A DNA stretch of 64,000 nt from Psychrobacter pygoscelis (GTDB lineage Bacteria > Pseudomonadota > Gammaproteobacteria > Pseudomonadales > Moraxellaceae). The translations under genes were made by a program, and so were the position numbers. The notes beneath the pieces are model-generated. The model saw nothing but the letters and a program-made list of their open reading frames with translations. It had not been told where the DNA came from and ran no database searches. Shown piece by piece: positions 35,901-44,665 of the stretch; the first letter of the stretch is position 1; every line of letters starts with the position of its first letter. Where the stretch lies: contig NZ_RQRU01000003.1 in assembly GCF_004335015.1 (NCBI RefSeq), forward strand, positions 186,001-250,000. The letters run 5' to 3'.

Positions 35901-37745
35901 CCAACTGGGGTCATTAGGCACACTAAACTCATAAGTATGAGCTGAGATAACTGAGACGCCAAAGTTCTCCAATATCGGTAAGATATTGGATAATATAGCG
36001 GGTTTATTAAGACCATACAGCTTAAGATGCAGCTGATTACTGGCGTCACCAGTGGACTGATATAAACGCCAAATCATTGGGTTATCAGCACTTAAGCTTG
36101 CCAGCCGCTTAGTGTCTTCTACGCCCGTGCGAACATCAAAGCGCTCTTGATATGCAGCAGGGATATAGCTCAGATAACGCTTAAGTATCGCATTTGCTTC
36201 TTGCTCACCGACAGCTTCGATAAGGACTTGACGATAGCGATCTGGCCAAGCTTCCATAAGCTCATTAAGCTCATCTTCCACTTCGCTGAGATCCACCTCA
36301 TTAATTTTTCCAGGCTCCGTGCGAACGTGCACATGAACCCGTGCATGATTGGACTCGTCAAACTCTGTCGTAAAGTTAGAAGAGATACCACCAAAGACTT
36401 TTTGTAATGCCTCTTGGATCTTAATCCGTAGTTCTGTATTAAATTTATCACGCGGAATATAGACCAAGTTTGAGACAAAGCGCTGATAATGATCTATTCG
36501 ACTAAACAGGCGCAGGCGCTTCTTATCTTGTAGCTGAGCAATACCAGAGACAATAGGATACAGCTCTTCGATATTGGCTTGAAAGAGATCATCTCTTGGC
36601 AGAGTATTAATGATATGCATCAGCTTATGATAATTATGGCCGTTTCGCGGCAGATCTGCCATCGTCATAACCTTTTTGGCTTTATCACGTAGCAATGGAA
36701 TCTGCTGGACACTCAACTGATACGCTTGTGAGGTCAATAAGCCCACAAAACGATATTCACCCACAAGTTCGCCGTTTTCATCGAATTTATGAATGCCCAA
36801 AAAGTCCATATAGACGGGACGATGGACAGGCGACTCATGACTGGACTTAGACAACAATAGCACTCGAGGAATGGTAAGTAGCTGCTTTAGCTCATCTGGC
36901 ATTTGTGCAAAACTCTCAGAGCGCTTATCTTCGCTAGAGCCTTTTAAAATTCCTAGACCGCTATTGCCAACCGAGACAAGATCAATATTTGCCGCAGTGT
37001 CACCATTACCATTTTCCGAGCCACTGGTTTTTAGTCGGTATTCTCTAAAGCCTAAAAAGATAAAATGATCATCCAAAATCCATTCTAAAAAAGCCTGAAT
37101 TTCCTCTTCTGAGTAGTATTCATTGGGCAGTGGCTGATGCACGATCTCATTCTTAATTTGCTTAAGCTTATCTTGCATCGCACGCCAATCTGCAACCACA
37201 TTATCTAGGGTCTCTATCTTTTCTAGTAACGCCTGACGTAACGCTTCGAGGACCTCACCATCAATCTGGTCAATCTCACAGTGGACTAAAGATAAATGGC
37301 GCGTATCACTATTTTCCGCGCTGTCGATGGTGGTAATCTGACCGTCATCATCTCTTTTTACATCAAGAATAGTATTATAGATTCTATGAACATTTATCCC
37401 CTGTGCTTCGATACACATTATAAAAGTATCAATCAAAAAAGGTCGGTCATAAGCCACCATCTGAATGACGGTATGACCGCTATGAAAGTGCTGCTCCTCA
37501 GCTTGTGGATTGAGCAAACAGACTCTTGGTTGGCTACTTTCGTACTGCTTTAATAAGATAAAGTGGTGCAAAGCCATACCGGCTAGATCCACATCACTAA
37601 CTTGGTCAGCGGTCTCCTTATGTAGGGTTCGGTAATATACTTTTATAAACTGCGATAGTAGCGCCTTATCCTCTTGAACATAGCCACTAGCGATATCGGC
37701 AATATGCTTGAGCCGTTCTTGGGAGATTGTTAGATTATTTTGCAT
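32919..37745 (-). CDS. gdhB: NAD-specific glutamate dehydrogenase, large (about 180 kDa) type
   Basis: The 1608-residue cytosolic enzyme oxidatively deaminates glutamate to 2-oxoglutarate. Long N-terminal regulatory regions (ACT-like, to about residue 700) precede the catalytic domain, recognisable by RGGKVARGGLRWSDR, then VPVGSKGGFIVKRK and NGGIGTYVKSS with a conserved RAKVIGEGGNLG. A long helical C-terminal domain follows. Size and order match the GDH180 class of Pseudomonas and relatives. AAGGACA precedes the ATG. A palindrome 32-51 bases upstream may control it. Confidence 0.95.
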   Translation of the reverse strand: MQNNLTISQERLKHIADIASGYVQEDKALLSQFIKVYYRTLHKETADQVSDVDLAGMALHHFILLKQYESSQPRVCLLNPQAEEQHFHSGHTVIQMVAYDRPFLIDTFIMCIEAQGINVHRIYNTILDVKRDDDGQITTIDSAENSDTRHLSLVHCEIDQIDGEVLEALRQALLEKIETLDNVVADWRAMQDKLKQIKNEIVHQPLPNEYYSEEEIQAFLEWILDDHFIFLGFREYRLKTSGSENGNGDTAANIDLVSVGNSGLGILKGSSEDKRSESFAQMPDELKQLLTIPRVLLLSKSSHESPVHRPVYMDFLGIHKFDENGELVGEYRFVGLLTSQAYQLSVQQIPLLRDKAKKVMTMADLPRNGHNYHKLMHIINTLPRDDLFQANIEELYPIVSGIAQLQDKKRLRLFSRIDHYQRFVSNLVYIPRDKFNTELRIKIQEALQKVFGGISSNFTTEFDESNHARVHVHVRTEPGKINEVDLSEVEDELNELMEAWPDRYRQVLIEAVGEQEANAILKRYLSYIPAAYQERFDVRTGVEDTKRLASLSADNPMIWRLYQSTGDASNQLHLKLYGLNKPAILSNILPILENFGVSVISAHTYEFSVPNDPSWLQEYELTLRHADTVDMMVVRDQFEDSLAQIWAGHVESDSLNELVLTTKLGTFEVVVIRALMRYMLQAKAPFSSLYIQQTLVKNSQTTVMLGELFDARMNPALSPAERESLTAEYQSKIKTALAGVDSLDEDRILRWYLDLINAMLRTNFYQRDSEGNRKDRLSFKFAADKIPNLPKPKPMFEIFVYSPRVEAVHLRGGKVARGGLRWSDRMEDFRTEVLGLVKAQMVKNAVIVPVGSKGGFIVKRKTMADGREAFQKEGVACYQTFLRGMLDITDNLIEGQVVSPDHTVRHDGDDPYLVVAADKGTASFSDIANGIAAEYNFWLDDAFASGGSVGYDHKEMGITAKGAWESVKRHFRMQGRDIQNKHDFSVVGIGDMSGDVFGNGMLLSRHIKLQAAFNHLHIFIDPNPDTQSSFAERERLFNLPRSSWEDYDAKLISQGGGVFSRQDKSITITDEMKTAFDIDADSLTPNELINALLKAPVDLIWNGGIGTYVKSSNESNSDVGDRANDAVRVNGNEIRAKVIGEGGNLGCTQRGRIEYALAGGQIYTDAIDNSGGVNCSDHEVNIKILLGKVVEQGDMTTKQRNELLASMTESVAQLVLRQNYLQPQAIELSHLNAADSLSDHQRFIAYLESEGRLDRAIEFLPSEEEIVQRQKSNTGLTRPELAVVLAYGKMWVYEQLLGSDLPDDPYFINELRKYFPEELASRFFDEMTRHRLHREIISTYLTNSVVNRLGIEAVFRLFEETGQSVATLIRAYAIARDIFNVRRAWQRLEALDNQVDAVVLLQLETRVREALEQGMVWLINALGSELPVADIIGRFESSVQELTQPKGIIEVQFDEHLKDDIERLADKGLNDADASMFAILPYAVDALDTALLAEKYDRPVDEVSALYFDAYQSLHIDWLMGQIEQLPQQDHWDRRARYALINELSRSLRQMLNALLSRDDAGAAFSEWQQAHQAHLDSIAVEMNKLDDGEATLSALSVLLSEVNKLIG

Positions 37746-37776
37746 TTTATTGTCCTTAATCCTTTTAGAAGAATGT

Positions 37777-37796
37777 CGTCATGAGCCGTCATGACG
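37777..37796. promoter_or_regulatory. Palindrome upstream of gdhB
   Basis: CGTCATGA and TCATGACG are perfect 8-base arms around GCCG, 32-51 bases before the gdhB ATG. It is a candidate operator or leader hairpin; the regulator is unknown. Confidence 0.5.
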
Positions 37797-38100
37797 TTAT
37801 TTTAATAGTCGGTAATGACCATTGTAACTATTAACTCGCTACCATTATTAATAGGTGATAATAGATAAGGTTTACGAGGTAGCCATCGTTAAACGGTGAT
37901 AGCTAAAAGTAGGAAGTCTTAAGAGCCTTATTTAAACGCCCTATCGATCAATTTATTTCAATAACTCTAATCTTTAGTCAGATTACAGCTAAAGTGCTGC
38001 AAGAGTATTGCATCAACATCTTATAAATTTATAAATTTTAGTAGGGGTATCGCAAATATTTTGTCCTAATTACGATACTAATATGGGTAGTCTTGTTACT

Positions 38101-38210
38101 GTAATAGCCAACCTCAACCCATAATCTTAGTAAAAACAGATGCGTCAAGTCACTGACACGCTTCATTTGTTAAAACTTATGGTTAAAAGTTATGGTTGGG
38201 TTTAGGTTAC
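38101..38210. other. Extended stem-loop region, possible structured RNA or repeat element
   Basis: The outer arms (GTAA...AACC...CAACCCATAA and TTATGGTTGGGTTTAGGTTAC) pair imperfectly. Inside them AACAGATGCGTCA pairs with TGACACGCTTCATTTGTT. The whole 110-base stretch can fold as one long interrupted hairpin. No known RNA family was recognised. Confidence 0.4.
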
Positions 38211-38320
38211 TTTGCAAGCCGCCCAGTCATGCCAATACTACTGAAGCAAAGTTACGCTGAGTGGCTATCATTGTCATAAATGATTATAGTTGTCATAAAA
38301 TTTGACACACACACTGAAAT

Positions 38321-38357
38321 AAAAAAAGCACCTAGATAGTATTCTCTATCAAGATGC
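38321..38357 (-). terminator. Terminator after the DUF2905 gene
   Basis: On the minus strand GCATCTTGATAG and CTATCTAGGTGC pair with mismatches around AGAATA, followed by TTTTTTT. Confidence 0.8.
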
Positions 38358-38418
38358 AAAATAGTTAAGGCTATTAAATATACAATATAATCAATGGGTT
38401 AATCTTATCATGTCTTGG

Positions 38419-38625
38419 CTAGCGACTGAACAAGTTCAGTAAGATACTTCCTACAATACTGATGATAATCATCGTGACAATCGGGAAGTAAAATCGAGTA
38501 TTGCCTGACTTGTAGCTAATATCTCCTGGCATGCGACCTATCCACGAAAATGCTCCGGGAAAGACCAGCCATAAAATACCGATTACAACCAATATTACGC
38601 CAATAATAATGACAATCTTTGCCAT
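38419..38625 (-). CDS. DUF2905 family small membrane protein
   Basis: The 68-residue protein has two membrane helices. MAKIVIIIGVILVVIGILWL is the first, the conserved cytosolic or periplasmic loop is IGRMPGDISYKSGNTRFYFP, and the second helix ends LLNLFSR. This is the standard DUF2905 layout, with function unknown. A TTG two codons earlier is possible, but the ATG has AAGGAT at good spacing. Confidence 0.88.
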   Translation of the reverse strand: MAKIVIIIGVILVVIGILWLVFPGAFSWIGRMPGDISYKSGNTRFYFPIVTMIIISIVGSILLNLFSR

Positions 38626-39082
38626 AACCAATCCTTAGCTTGTGTTTGAGCTTCAATAAAACCTAGTTATACAATCAAACTATAACAATTAACAGCTCCC
38701 CTAACCGTAGTATTGAGTAACAATATACCGACCCTATATTGACCATAAGATACTTCCTAACTGGCAAATACTGCCCTTGTGTAAGTGACCTATCAGTACC
38801 TTCGTAGCAAAACAGTGATAAATTTTGGTAATATAGCGAGTCGTTGATAGCATAATAACCGCGTACCTTATACCTGAGCAAAATGACAAATTTTTTGTAG
38901 TATATAAAGCACGAACGTATTACCCTACTATGGGTTTAGGCGACTAATCTTATATTGGCTTACACCTTTTCAGTCTTGCTCTTGAGGTACTTTGAGTTCA
39001 ATATTAACCTATTAATTTTAACAATAATGTCAAGTAAGACGTTAATTCGACTTTAACACCTAGTAAATTTATGGACAGTACT
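38626..39082. other. Spacer between the DUF2905 gene and purD
   Basis: A minus-strand frame at 38675-38881 has no family resemblance, is rich in Tyr and lacks a ribosome-binding site, so it was not called. The AT-rich end near 38890-39070 presumably carries the purD promoter. No purine riboswitch was seen. Confidence 0.5.
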
Positions 39083-40390
39083 ATGAATATTTTAATCATC
39101 GGAGCAGGCGGTCGTGAGCACGCCTTAGCATGGCAATGTGCCAAAGATAATAATGTGAGTAATATCTATGTCGCGCCCGGCAATGCTGGTACTGCTCTAG
39201 AACCAAAGTGTCAAAACGTTAATCTTGACTGTAGTGTTCATAAATCTGTTATTGAATTTTGTCAAAACAACCACATTGATTTCGTTATCGTAGGCCCTGA
39301 GGCACCATTGGTCGCAGGACTGGTCGATGATTGCCGTGATGCCGGTATCAAGATTTGGGGACCGAGCAAGTACTGTGCTCAGCTTGAGGGCTCAAAGACC
39401 TTTGCCAAAGAGTTTATGCAAGCCGCCAATATCCCTACTGCAAGCTATCAAGCCTTTACAGAAGCTGAAGCTGCTAAAGCCTATGTTGCAGCTCAAGGCG
39501 CGCCCATTGTCATTAAGGCAGATGGCCTAGCCGCAGGTAAAGGCGTTATTGTGGCCGAATCTGTAGAAGACGCTCAAGCCGCCATCGATGATATGCTTGC
39601 CGGCAATAAATTTGGGGCAGCAGGTAGCCGCGTTGTTATCGAACAATTCTTAACTGGGGAAGAAGCCAGCTTTATCTGCATGATCGATGGCGAGAATATC
39701 TTACCCATGGCTACCAGTCAGGATCATAAGCGTGCTTTTGAAGGCGATCAAGGACCTAATACTGGAGGCATGGGGGCTTATTCGCCAGCCCCCGTGGTCA
39801 CAGACCAAGTGTTTGATAAAGTGATGTCCCGGGTTATTCGTCCTGTAGTGGAGCAGATGAAGGCAGCTGGCCATCCCTACACTGGCTTCTTATACGCTGG
39901 CCTTATGATTGATGACGCCGGCGACCCTTATGTCATTGAGTTTAACTGTCGTTTCGGCGATCCTGAGACCCAGCCTATTATGATGCGTCTACAAAGCTCA
40001 TTGCTAGAGTTGGTGCAGCAAGGTATTGATGGGAAGCTACCTACTGATGCACAGTGGGATCCACGCCCAGCTTTAGGTATCGTCTTAGCATCAAAAGGCT
40101 ACCCTGAGTCCTCTTCTAAAGGAGATGTGATATCAGGACTTCCAGAACACAACTTCTACAACACCACCGACAAGCCGAGTGAAGAGACAATTAAAGTCTT
40201 TCATGCGGGTACTCGAGCAGAAGATAACCATATTGTGACCAATGGCGGCCGCGTTCTCTGCGTCACTGCACTTGGCGACAGTATCTTTGCTGCACAGCAA
40301 GCAGCACTGCGTACTTGCGCTAGTATTGGTTTTGATGGGGCGCAGTATCGCCGTGACATTGGTTATCAGGCCATTGCTCGACAAGCGTAA
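39083..40390 (+). CDS. purD: Phosphoribosylamine-glycine ligase
   Basis: The 435-residue ATP-grasp enzyme of purine synthesis begins MNILIIGAGGREHALAW as the family does. Further marks are GPEAPLVAGLVDD, the ATP-grasp stretch PIVIKADGLAAGKGVIVA, QDHKRAFEGDQGPNTGGMGAYSPAP and IEFNCRFGDPETQ. An ATG four codons upstream (39071) is in frame. The chosen start has GGACAG upstream and fits homologues better. It is followed 71 bp later by an ABC1-family kinase. Confidence 0.94.
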   Translation: MNILIIGAGGREHALAWQCAKDNNVSNIYVAPGNAGTALEPKCQNVNLDCSVHKSVIEFCQNNHIDFVIVGPEAPLVAGLVDDCRDAGIKIWGPSKYCAQLEGSKTFAKEFMQAANIPTASYQAFTEAEAAKAYVAAQGAPIVIKADGLAAGKGVIVAESVEDAQAAIDDMLAGNKFGAAGSRVVIEQFLTGEEASFICMIDGENILPMATSQDHKRAFEGDQGPNTGGMGAYSPAPVVTDQVFDKVMSRVIRPVVEQMKAAGHPYTGFLYAGLMIDDAGDPYVIEFNCRFGDPETQPIMMRLQSSLLELVQQGIDGKLPTDAQWDPRPALGIVLASKGYPESSSKGDVISGLPEHNFYNTTDKPSEETIKVFHAGTRAEDNHIVTNGGRVLCVTALGDSIFAAQQAALRTCASIGFDGAQYRRDIGYQAIARQA

Positions 40391-40461
40391 CCCTGATTGA
40401 AAAGTGATGCTGACTTCTCACTTTTCACCCTTTTCATGTGACCTGATTTAAATAGGTTTTT

Positions 40462-41838
40462 ATGACAGATAATAACAAACTCCCTCTTGATAGGCTAAAG
40501 ACCTCCCGCCTAGACAGACGCTTGTCTATTGCAAAAACGTCGCTACAACTGGGCAAGCGCTGGGCGGGTAATAGTATGTCGGGCCTATTTTTAAATAAAG
40601 AGGAACGTACTATCCGCAATCAGGCCTTCATGCAAGAGCAAGCACAATATCTGGCCGAAGAATTAGGTAAGCTAAAGGGGTCGGTGGTCAAAATTGGTCA
40701 GATGCTGGCTCTTTATGGGGAGCATTTCTTACCGCCTGAGATCACCGAAGCGCTGCAAAGTCTGAACGACAATACCGCTACTCTATCGTGGCCTACTATC
40801 CAAGATACGCTGCATACGCATCTTGGTAGCTTATACGCTGAGCTGGACGTTGACCCCACTCCCATTGGAACGGCTTCATTAGCTCAAGTGCATAAGGCAA
40901 AGGTGATTAGTAGCGGCCAAGAGGTGGTCCTTAAGGTCCAGTATCCTGGCGTGGCTGACGCTATTGACTCAGACTTAAGTCTCTTTAAACACCTGCTCAA
41001 GGTGACAAATGCAGTACCGCAAACGCGTATCCTTGACGATTGGTTCTCTGAGATTAGAGACCTGCTTTATCAAGAGGTCAATTACAGCACTGAGGCGGAT
41101 ACCACCGAGCGCTTTTATGAGCGACTAAAAGATGACCCGCGCTACATAGTGCCGCAAATTATCCGCCGCTATAGCTCTGAGCGGTTACTATGCATGACTT
41201 ATGAAGACGGGGTGCCAGTGACGCACCCTAGTTTAAAAGCTCTTAGCCAGTCGCGCCGTAATGCATTAGGTCAAGCTGCGATTGAGATTATGCTGCAAGA
41301 GATCTTTACTTGGGGCGAGATGCAGACCGACCCTAATTTTGGTAATTATTTGATTCGAGTTCAGGACGATAGTCACCTTCCTGATCAAGTTGTGCTTCTC
41401 GATTTTGGTGCTATCCGGCAGTTTGATGATTACCTATTAACCATTGCCAAAGGCTTATTGGAAGCTGGGTTTTATCACGATTATGAGGCGATGCTTGCCT
41501 CAATGCACGGCTATGACTTCTTGGACAATATGAGTCAATCTGTCCGTGAGGATATGGCTCAAGTGTTCTTGATTGCGACAGAACCTTTTAGCCTACCTGA
41601 GCTTAATCCAGATATGGCGACTGAGCTAATTGACGAGCAAGACCGCTATTGCTGGGCTAAGAGTCGACTGCATCAACGTATTATGAAAGAGGCCAGTAGT
41701 GCCATGCAGTCTACTGAGTTTAGCTTACCACCCAAAGAGTTTATGTTCATTAGTCGCAAATTTATTGGTGCTTATACATTTTTGACTGTGCTTGATGCGC
41801 GGACAGAAGCGCGGCCATTAGTGGCGTCTGTACTATAG
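40462..41838 (+). CDS. ABC1/UbiB-family atypical kinase-like protein
   Basis: The 458-residue protein has the KxGQ motif at 77-80, the Ala-rich loop GTASLAQVH at 136-144 that replaces the kinase P-loop, the invariant Lys158 (VVLKVQYPGV), TDPNFGNYLI as the catalytic region and LLDFGAIRQF as the metal-binding Asp. There are no C-terminal membrane helices, so this is not the classic membrane-anchored UbiB. It resembles soluble ABC1 paralogues linked to lipid or quinone metabolism. The exact role is unknown. Confidence 0.88.
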   Translation: MTDNNKLPLDRLKTSRLDRRLSIAKTSLQLGKRWAGNSMSGLFLNKEERTIRNQAFMQEQAQYLAEELGKLKGSVVKIGQMLALYGEHFLPPEITEALQSLNDNTATLSWPTIQDTLHTHLGSLYAELDVDPTPIGTASLAQVHKAKVISSGQEVVLKVQYPGVADAIDSDLSLFKHLLKVTNAVPQTRILDDWFSEIRDLLYQEVNYSTEADTTERFYERLKDDPRYIVPQIIRRYSSERLLCMTYEDGVPVTHPSLKALSQSRRNALGQAAIEIMLQEIFTWGEMQTDPNFGNYLIRVQDDSHLPDQVVLLDFGAIRQFDDYLLTIAKGLLEAGFYHDYEAMLASMHGYDFLDNMSQSVREDMAQVFLIATEPFSLPELNPDMATELIDEQDRYCWAKSRLHQRIMKEASSAMQSTEFSLPPKEFMFISRKFIGAYTFLTVLDARTEARPLVASVL

Positions 41839-42182
41839 TTTGCTTCTATATTATTGTTGCATAAGTGAAATAGTCACCTATGCAGTAGTCTGTCATTTCC
41901 TGCCATGCTTTAAGGGACTCTTTATTATTTAACGAGTCCCCTATTGTGCCTTCTAGCCTTACTCACGCGACCCCAGCAGTAGCAATCGCTGTTGCTTATT
42001 TTTGTAATAATCTTGATAGATAGGGGCTGCAACTCTGTGGCCCTCAATTCTTAGCAGCTACCTTAGCTTCGCTCTTTCAACTCTAGCAACTAATCAATAT
42101 TATCTGCGCGCTGAGGTATTCTTTAGCATGGGTAGCTTTTTTAATGGGATATTATGAACCTTCCCACTTTTAACTTCTATGT
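41839..42182. other. Spacer after the ABC1 kinase gene
   Basis: No gene is supported. A stem at 41914-41940 (GGGACTC and GAGTCCC, 13-base loop) may end the kinase transcript, although no T-tract follows. Confidence 0.45.
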
Positions 42183-42672
42183 ATGCCAGAGGGTAGTTAC
42201 TTATTTGATGCTGTAGCTAGACTAAAGAGAATAATTAACTCAAATTTTATAGACACCCATAACACTCAACCGCTGGCTAGCATTGATACCGAGGCTAATA
42301 AAAGAGAAATGATATCCTAAATAGCCGTGGTGGAAACACCATCATAACTGGGGATTTAGGTGCAGATTTATTCCTTTTTACCAGTAAACTAAATAATCAT
42401 CATGTCAGTACGATTAAAGATTTTAGCTCAGCTGAGTATGACCAAATCAGTTTAAGCAAGCTGGCTTTTTCAAATTTAGTAGAGTCTGGTTCGCCGGTAA
42501 TGGCGCCGCCACAGTAGCGACTCAAGTTATGCAAAAAGGTTATGATCTTTACTATGATAAAGATAGCTTAGCAACCAACTATACTGAGATTCACTTTGCT
42601 ACTGCCAATCAAACTCTTACTGTAGACGATTTTGTAGTGCTAAAATGGATAACCCAACCTAAGATTAAATAA
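42183..42672 (+). pseudogene. Remnant of an RTX-type secreted protein C-terminus
   Basis: Three frames must be joined. First MPEGSYLFDAVARLKRIINS and onward. Then from about 42302 DILNSRGGNTIITGDLGADL, with TIKDFSSAEYDQISLSKLAF. Then from about 42500 NGAATVATQVMQKGYDLYYD, ending VDDFVVLKW and a TAA. The middle part is the Ca-binding repeat plus type I secretion tail typical of RTX toxins, adhesins and serralysins. At least two frameshifts and a missing body show a dead fragment. Confidence 0.7.
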
Positions 42673-42695
42673 CACTATGCATCTTAGTATTTATA

Positions 42696-42742
42696 TAAAT
42701 CATTTTGTAAAACCCCGAACAAGATTTTACTTGGGCTTTTTA
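42696..42742. terminator. Weak bidirectional terminator-like hairpin
   Basis: CCC-CAAG and CTTGGG pair with a three-base bulge around ATTTTA, with T-runs on each side. It lies between the RTX remnant and the convergent DUF123 gene. Confidence 0.4.
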
Positions 42743-42769
42743 GTATTGTAATGAGGTGCAACTCCTCTA

Positions 42770-43237
42770 TTATTGCGGTGCAAAATACACATGACCGGCA
42801 CACGAGCAATCACTACTGCCGACTTTGCTGATAACTGTCAGGTTAGGGTTATGACTTAGCAGCTCACTAATCTCACATTCAATCCTCGCCTCACTAACCA
42901 TCACCCAGCAGCCGACCAAGCTCATCTGCGCTCTTAAATAATCTATGTGCCAGCGAAGTTTTTTATCTTTAGTATTCCTAAAGTGACGCCCTACTCGGCT
43001 AGCCAGTCCCCCTGGCCCCATAGCGCTACCCACATAATAATAGCTACCTGCTCGACAGTCTAACCCGCCTAACTTACCAACTTGAATCAACTTATCATCA
43101 TCTAAGTGCAATACCAGCACATAACTTCCAGACTGCTTAGGTAAGGCATCAGTCGCAGTGACCCAGTTAAACTCATTAATGGTACTGGCTAATGATTGCC
43201 TCCCAAAGACAGCCGCTTTTTCATTGTAATTCATCAT
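42770..43237 (-). CDS. DUF123 / GIY-YIG-like small protein
   Basis: The 155-residue protein belongs to the DUF123 group. SGSYVLVLHLDDD, VGKLGGLDCRAGSYYYVGSAMGPGGLASRVGRHFR and KLRWHIDYLRAQ are characteristic, with a C-terminal GSSDCSCAGHVYF cysteine region. The group is related to GIY-YIG nucleases (YYYVGSA corresponds to the YIG part) and is sometimes fused to endonuclease III, hinting at DNA repair. Activity is unproven. Confidence 0.88.
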   Translation of the reverse strand: MMNYNEKAAVFGRQSLASTINEFNWVTATDALPKQSGSYVLVLHLDDDKLIQVGKLGGLDCRAGSYYYVGSAMGPGGLASRVGRHFRNTKDKKLRWHIDYLRAQMSLVGCWVMVSEARIECEISELLSHNPNLTVISKVGSSDCSCAGHVYFAPQ

Positions 43238-43360
43238 CGAATACTATCCTTAATGAAGCTTACTAATTTAAAAGGTTGCTAATATCCTTTGAATATAGGT
43301 CATGTGCGCCTTTTATCACTAAGCACTAATGGTATTTATAGAATTAAGTAAACCGCGCTA

Positions 43361-44059
43361 CTACACCGCTAGCCAACTATCAAATCGAGTATGGTATACC
43401 TCAGGCTTAGTCATAGTCAGCTGCCAACAGCGCTCACCACGGGCCAAATACTTAATCTCAAAGTGGGTTCGTGCACTGTCGTTAGGAACCTGCTCACGAA
43501 CAGTTGGTAGACACCAAGTAGCAAGCGCTCGATGCTGAGCCTGATCAATATAAGGTTCAACATTACTGGCCAAAATGATCTCACTACCGCCTTTTAAGCG
43601 TGACAATAAAAACTCAAAAAACGGCATATTGAGCCACTGCTGATTGGGGTTGTGCGGCTCAGGATTGGGGTATAATAAATAGACACCATCAATACTTGCA
43701 GGGGCGAGCGCATGAATAATCCAAGGTATCGCATCCGCGTGAATCGGTAGTAGGTTATGAAGGTTGGAACTGCTAGCTTGCTTAGCAAAGGCATCAAACT
43801 TGGCCTTGGTGCGCTCGATAGCGATGAGCTGGTCATTAGGATTGGCCGCTGCATACTGCAATGCATGTTTGCCTTTTCCGGCACCGATCTCCACGATTAA
43901 ACGCTTATCATGGGCAAAATCTGGTTGAGTAAAGTCACGAGGGGGACTAAGTTGCTCTGGCTTAAAGGCTCTAACATGATGATGTGAAAGTGGTATTGAT
44001 GTCAGATCTGATATTGGTTTGATGACTGGTTGCGATAGTGACGACATAATAATTGGCAT
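43361..44059 (-). CDS. TrmB-like SAM-dependent methyltransferase, diverged
   Basis: The 232-residue protein has the TrmB-type SAM site VEIGAGKGKHALQYAA and an acidic end of beta2 (IAIERT). True tRNA m7G46 enzymes carry a PDPWxKxRHxKRR motif. Here the equivalent is YPNPEPHNPNQQW, so the RNA-binding charges are lost. LSRLKGGSEIILASNVEPY follows as usual. It is probably a paralogue with a different substrate. An in-frame ATG four codons in is an alternative start. Confidence 0.8.
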   Translation of the reverse strand: MPIIMSSLSQPVIKPISDLTSIPLSHHHVRAFKPEQLSPPRDFTQPDFAHDKRLIVEIGAGKGKHALQYAAANPNDQLIAIERTKAKFDAFAKQASSSNLHNLLPIHADAIPWIIHALAPASIDGVYLLYPNPEPHNPNQQWLNMPFFEFLLSRLKGGSEIILASNVEPYIDQAQHRALATWCLPTVREQVPNDSARTHFEIKYLARGERCWQLTMTKPEVYHTRFDSWLAV

Positions 44060-44284
44060 ACCTTTTTTAATACAACTGAATGGATAATATCTAGGGGCTG
44101 CTGACTCTAAATAAAAGCTTATTTTATTGGTTCAATAGTGATCTGCAATCATGGGTTAGCTTGGCGTAGTAAACGCCATCTTAAGCATCAAATTGACAGG
44201 CCATAATAACTTTTGAATTGTGTTTTTACTCCGTCATGCTATGATACTTTACTCCACCCATAGCCGCTAATAAAACCTATTATC

Positions 44285-44539
44285 ATGAGCCAATCTGCTT
44301 CAAAGCTTAATCAAGCCGGGTTAACGGAAGAAAGTACCTTACAACCTGATGCGCCAAAGACCTATCCCTGCCCGCGCTGTGCGACCCATACTGCTTGGCA
44401 AGACAATTCAAACAAGCCTTTTTGTAGTGCGCGTTGTAAGCTAATCGATCTTGGTGCTTGGGCCAATGAAGACTATAAGGTTCCTGCTGAGGTGAGTCCA
44501 TTCTCAAGTGATATCTCTCAAGACTTTCCAGATCGATAA
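44285..44539 (+). CDS. yacG: DNA gyrase inhibitor YacG
   Basis: The 84-residue zinc protein has YPCPRC and FCSARCKLIDLGAWANEDYKVP, the CxxC and CxxxC ligands of YacG, which binds GyrB and inhibits gyrase. N- and C-terminal tails are polar and probably disordered. It stands 126 bp ahead of argD. Confidence 0.94.
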   Translation: MSQSASKLNQAGLTEESTLQPDAPKTYPCPRCATHTAWQDNSNKPFCSARCKLIDLGAWANEDYKVPAEVSPFSSDISQDFPDR

Positions 44540-44665
44540 TCGCAAACTTCTACGGATTTATGAGTTTAGAGCGATAAGTATCGTCTCTAACAGCACAAAG
44601 TCGCTCATCCCATAATTAGTTAAACCTAGCCCTCCTTCTATTAGCTAAATCATAAAGGATAACTT

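Larger units (their letters stand above)
37746..38418. other. 673-bp spacer upstream of gdhB
   Basis: No protein gene is supported. From the gdhB side it holds a palindrome at 37777-37796, AT-rich sequence likely to include the promoter, a large imperfect inverted-repeat structure at 38101-38210, and the terminator of the DUF2905 gene at 38321-38357. Confidence 0.6.

Noticed and set aside
38675..38881. Minus-strand open frame of 68 codons upstream of purD
   Set aside because: Tyr-rich odd composition, no ribosome-binding site, no family resemblance, in an intergenic region.
41914..41940. Strong terminator after the ABC1 kinase gene
   Set aside because: The stem is clear but no T-tract follows, so it was kept only as a possible stem in the spacer entry.
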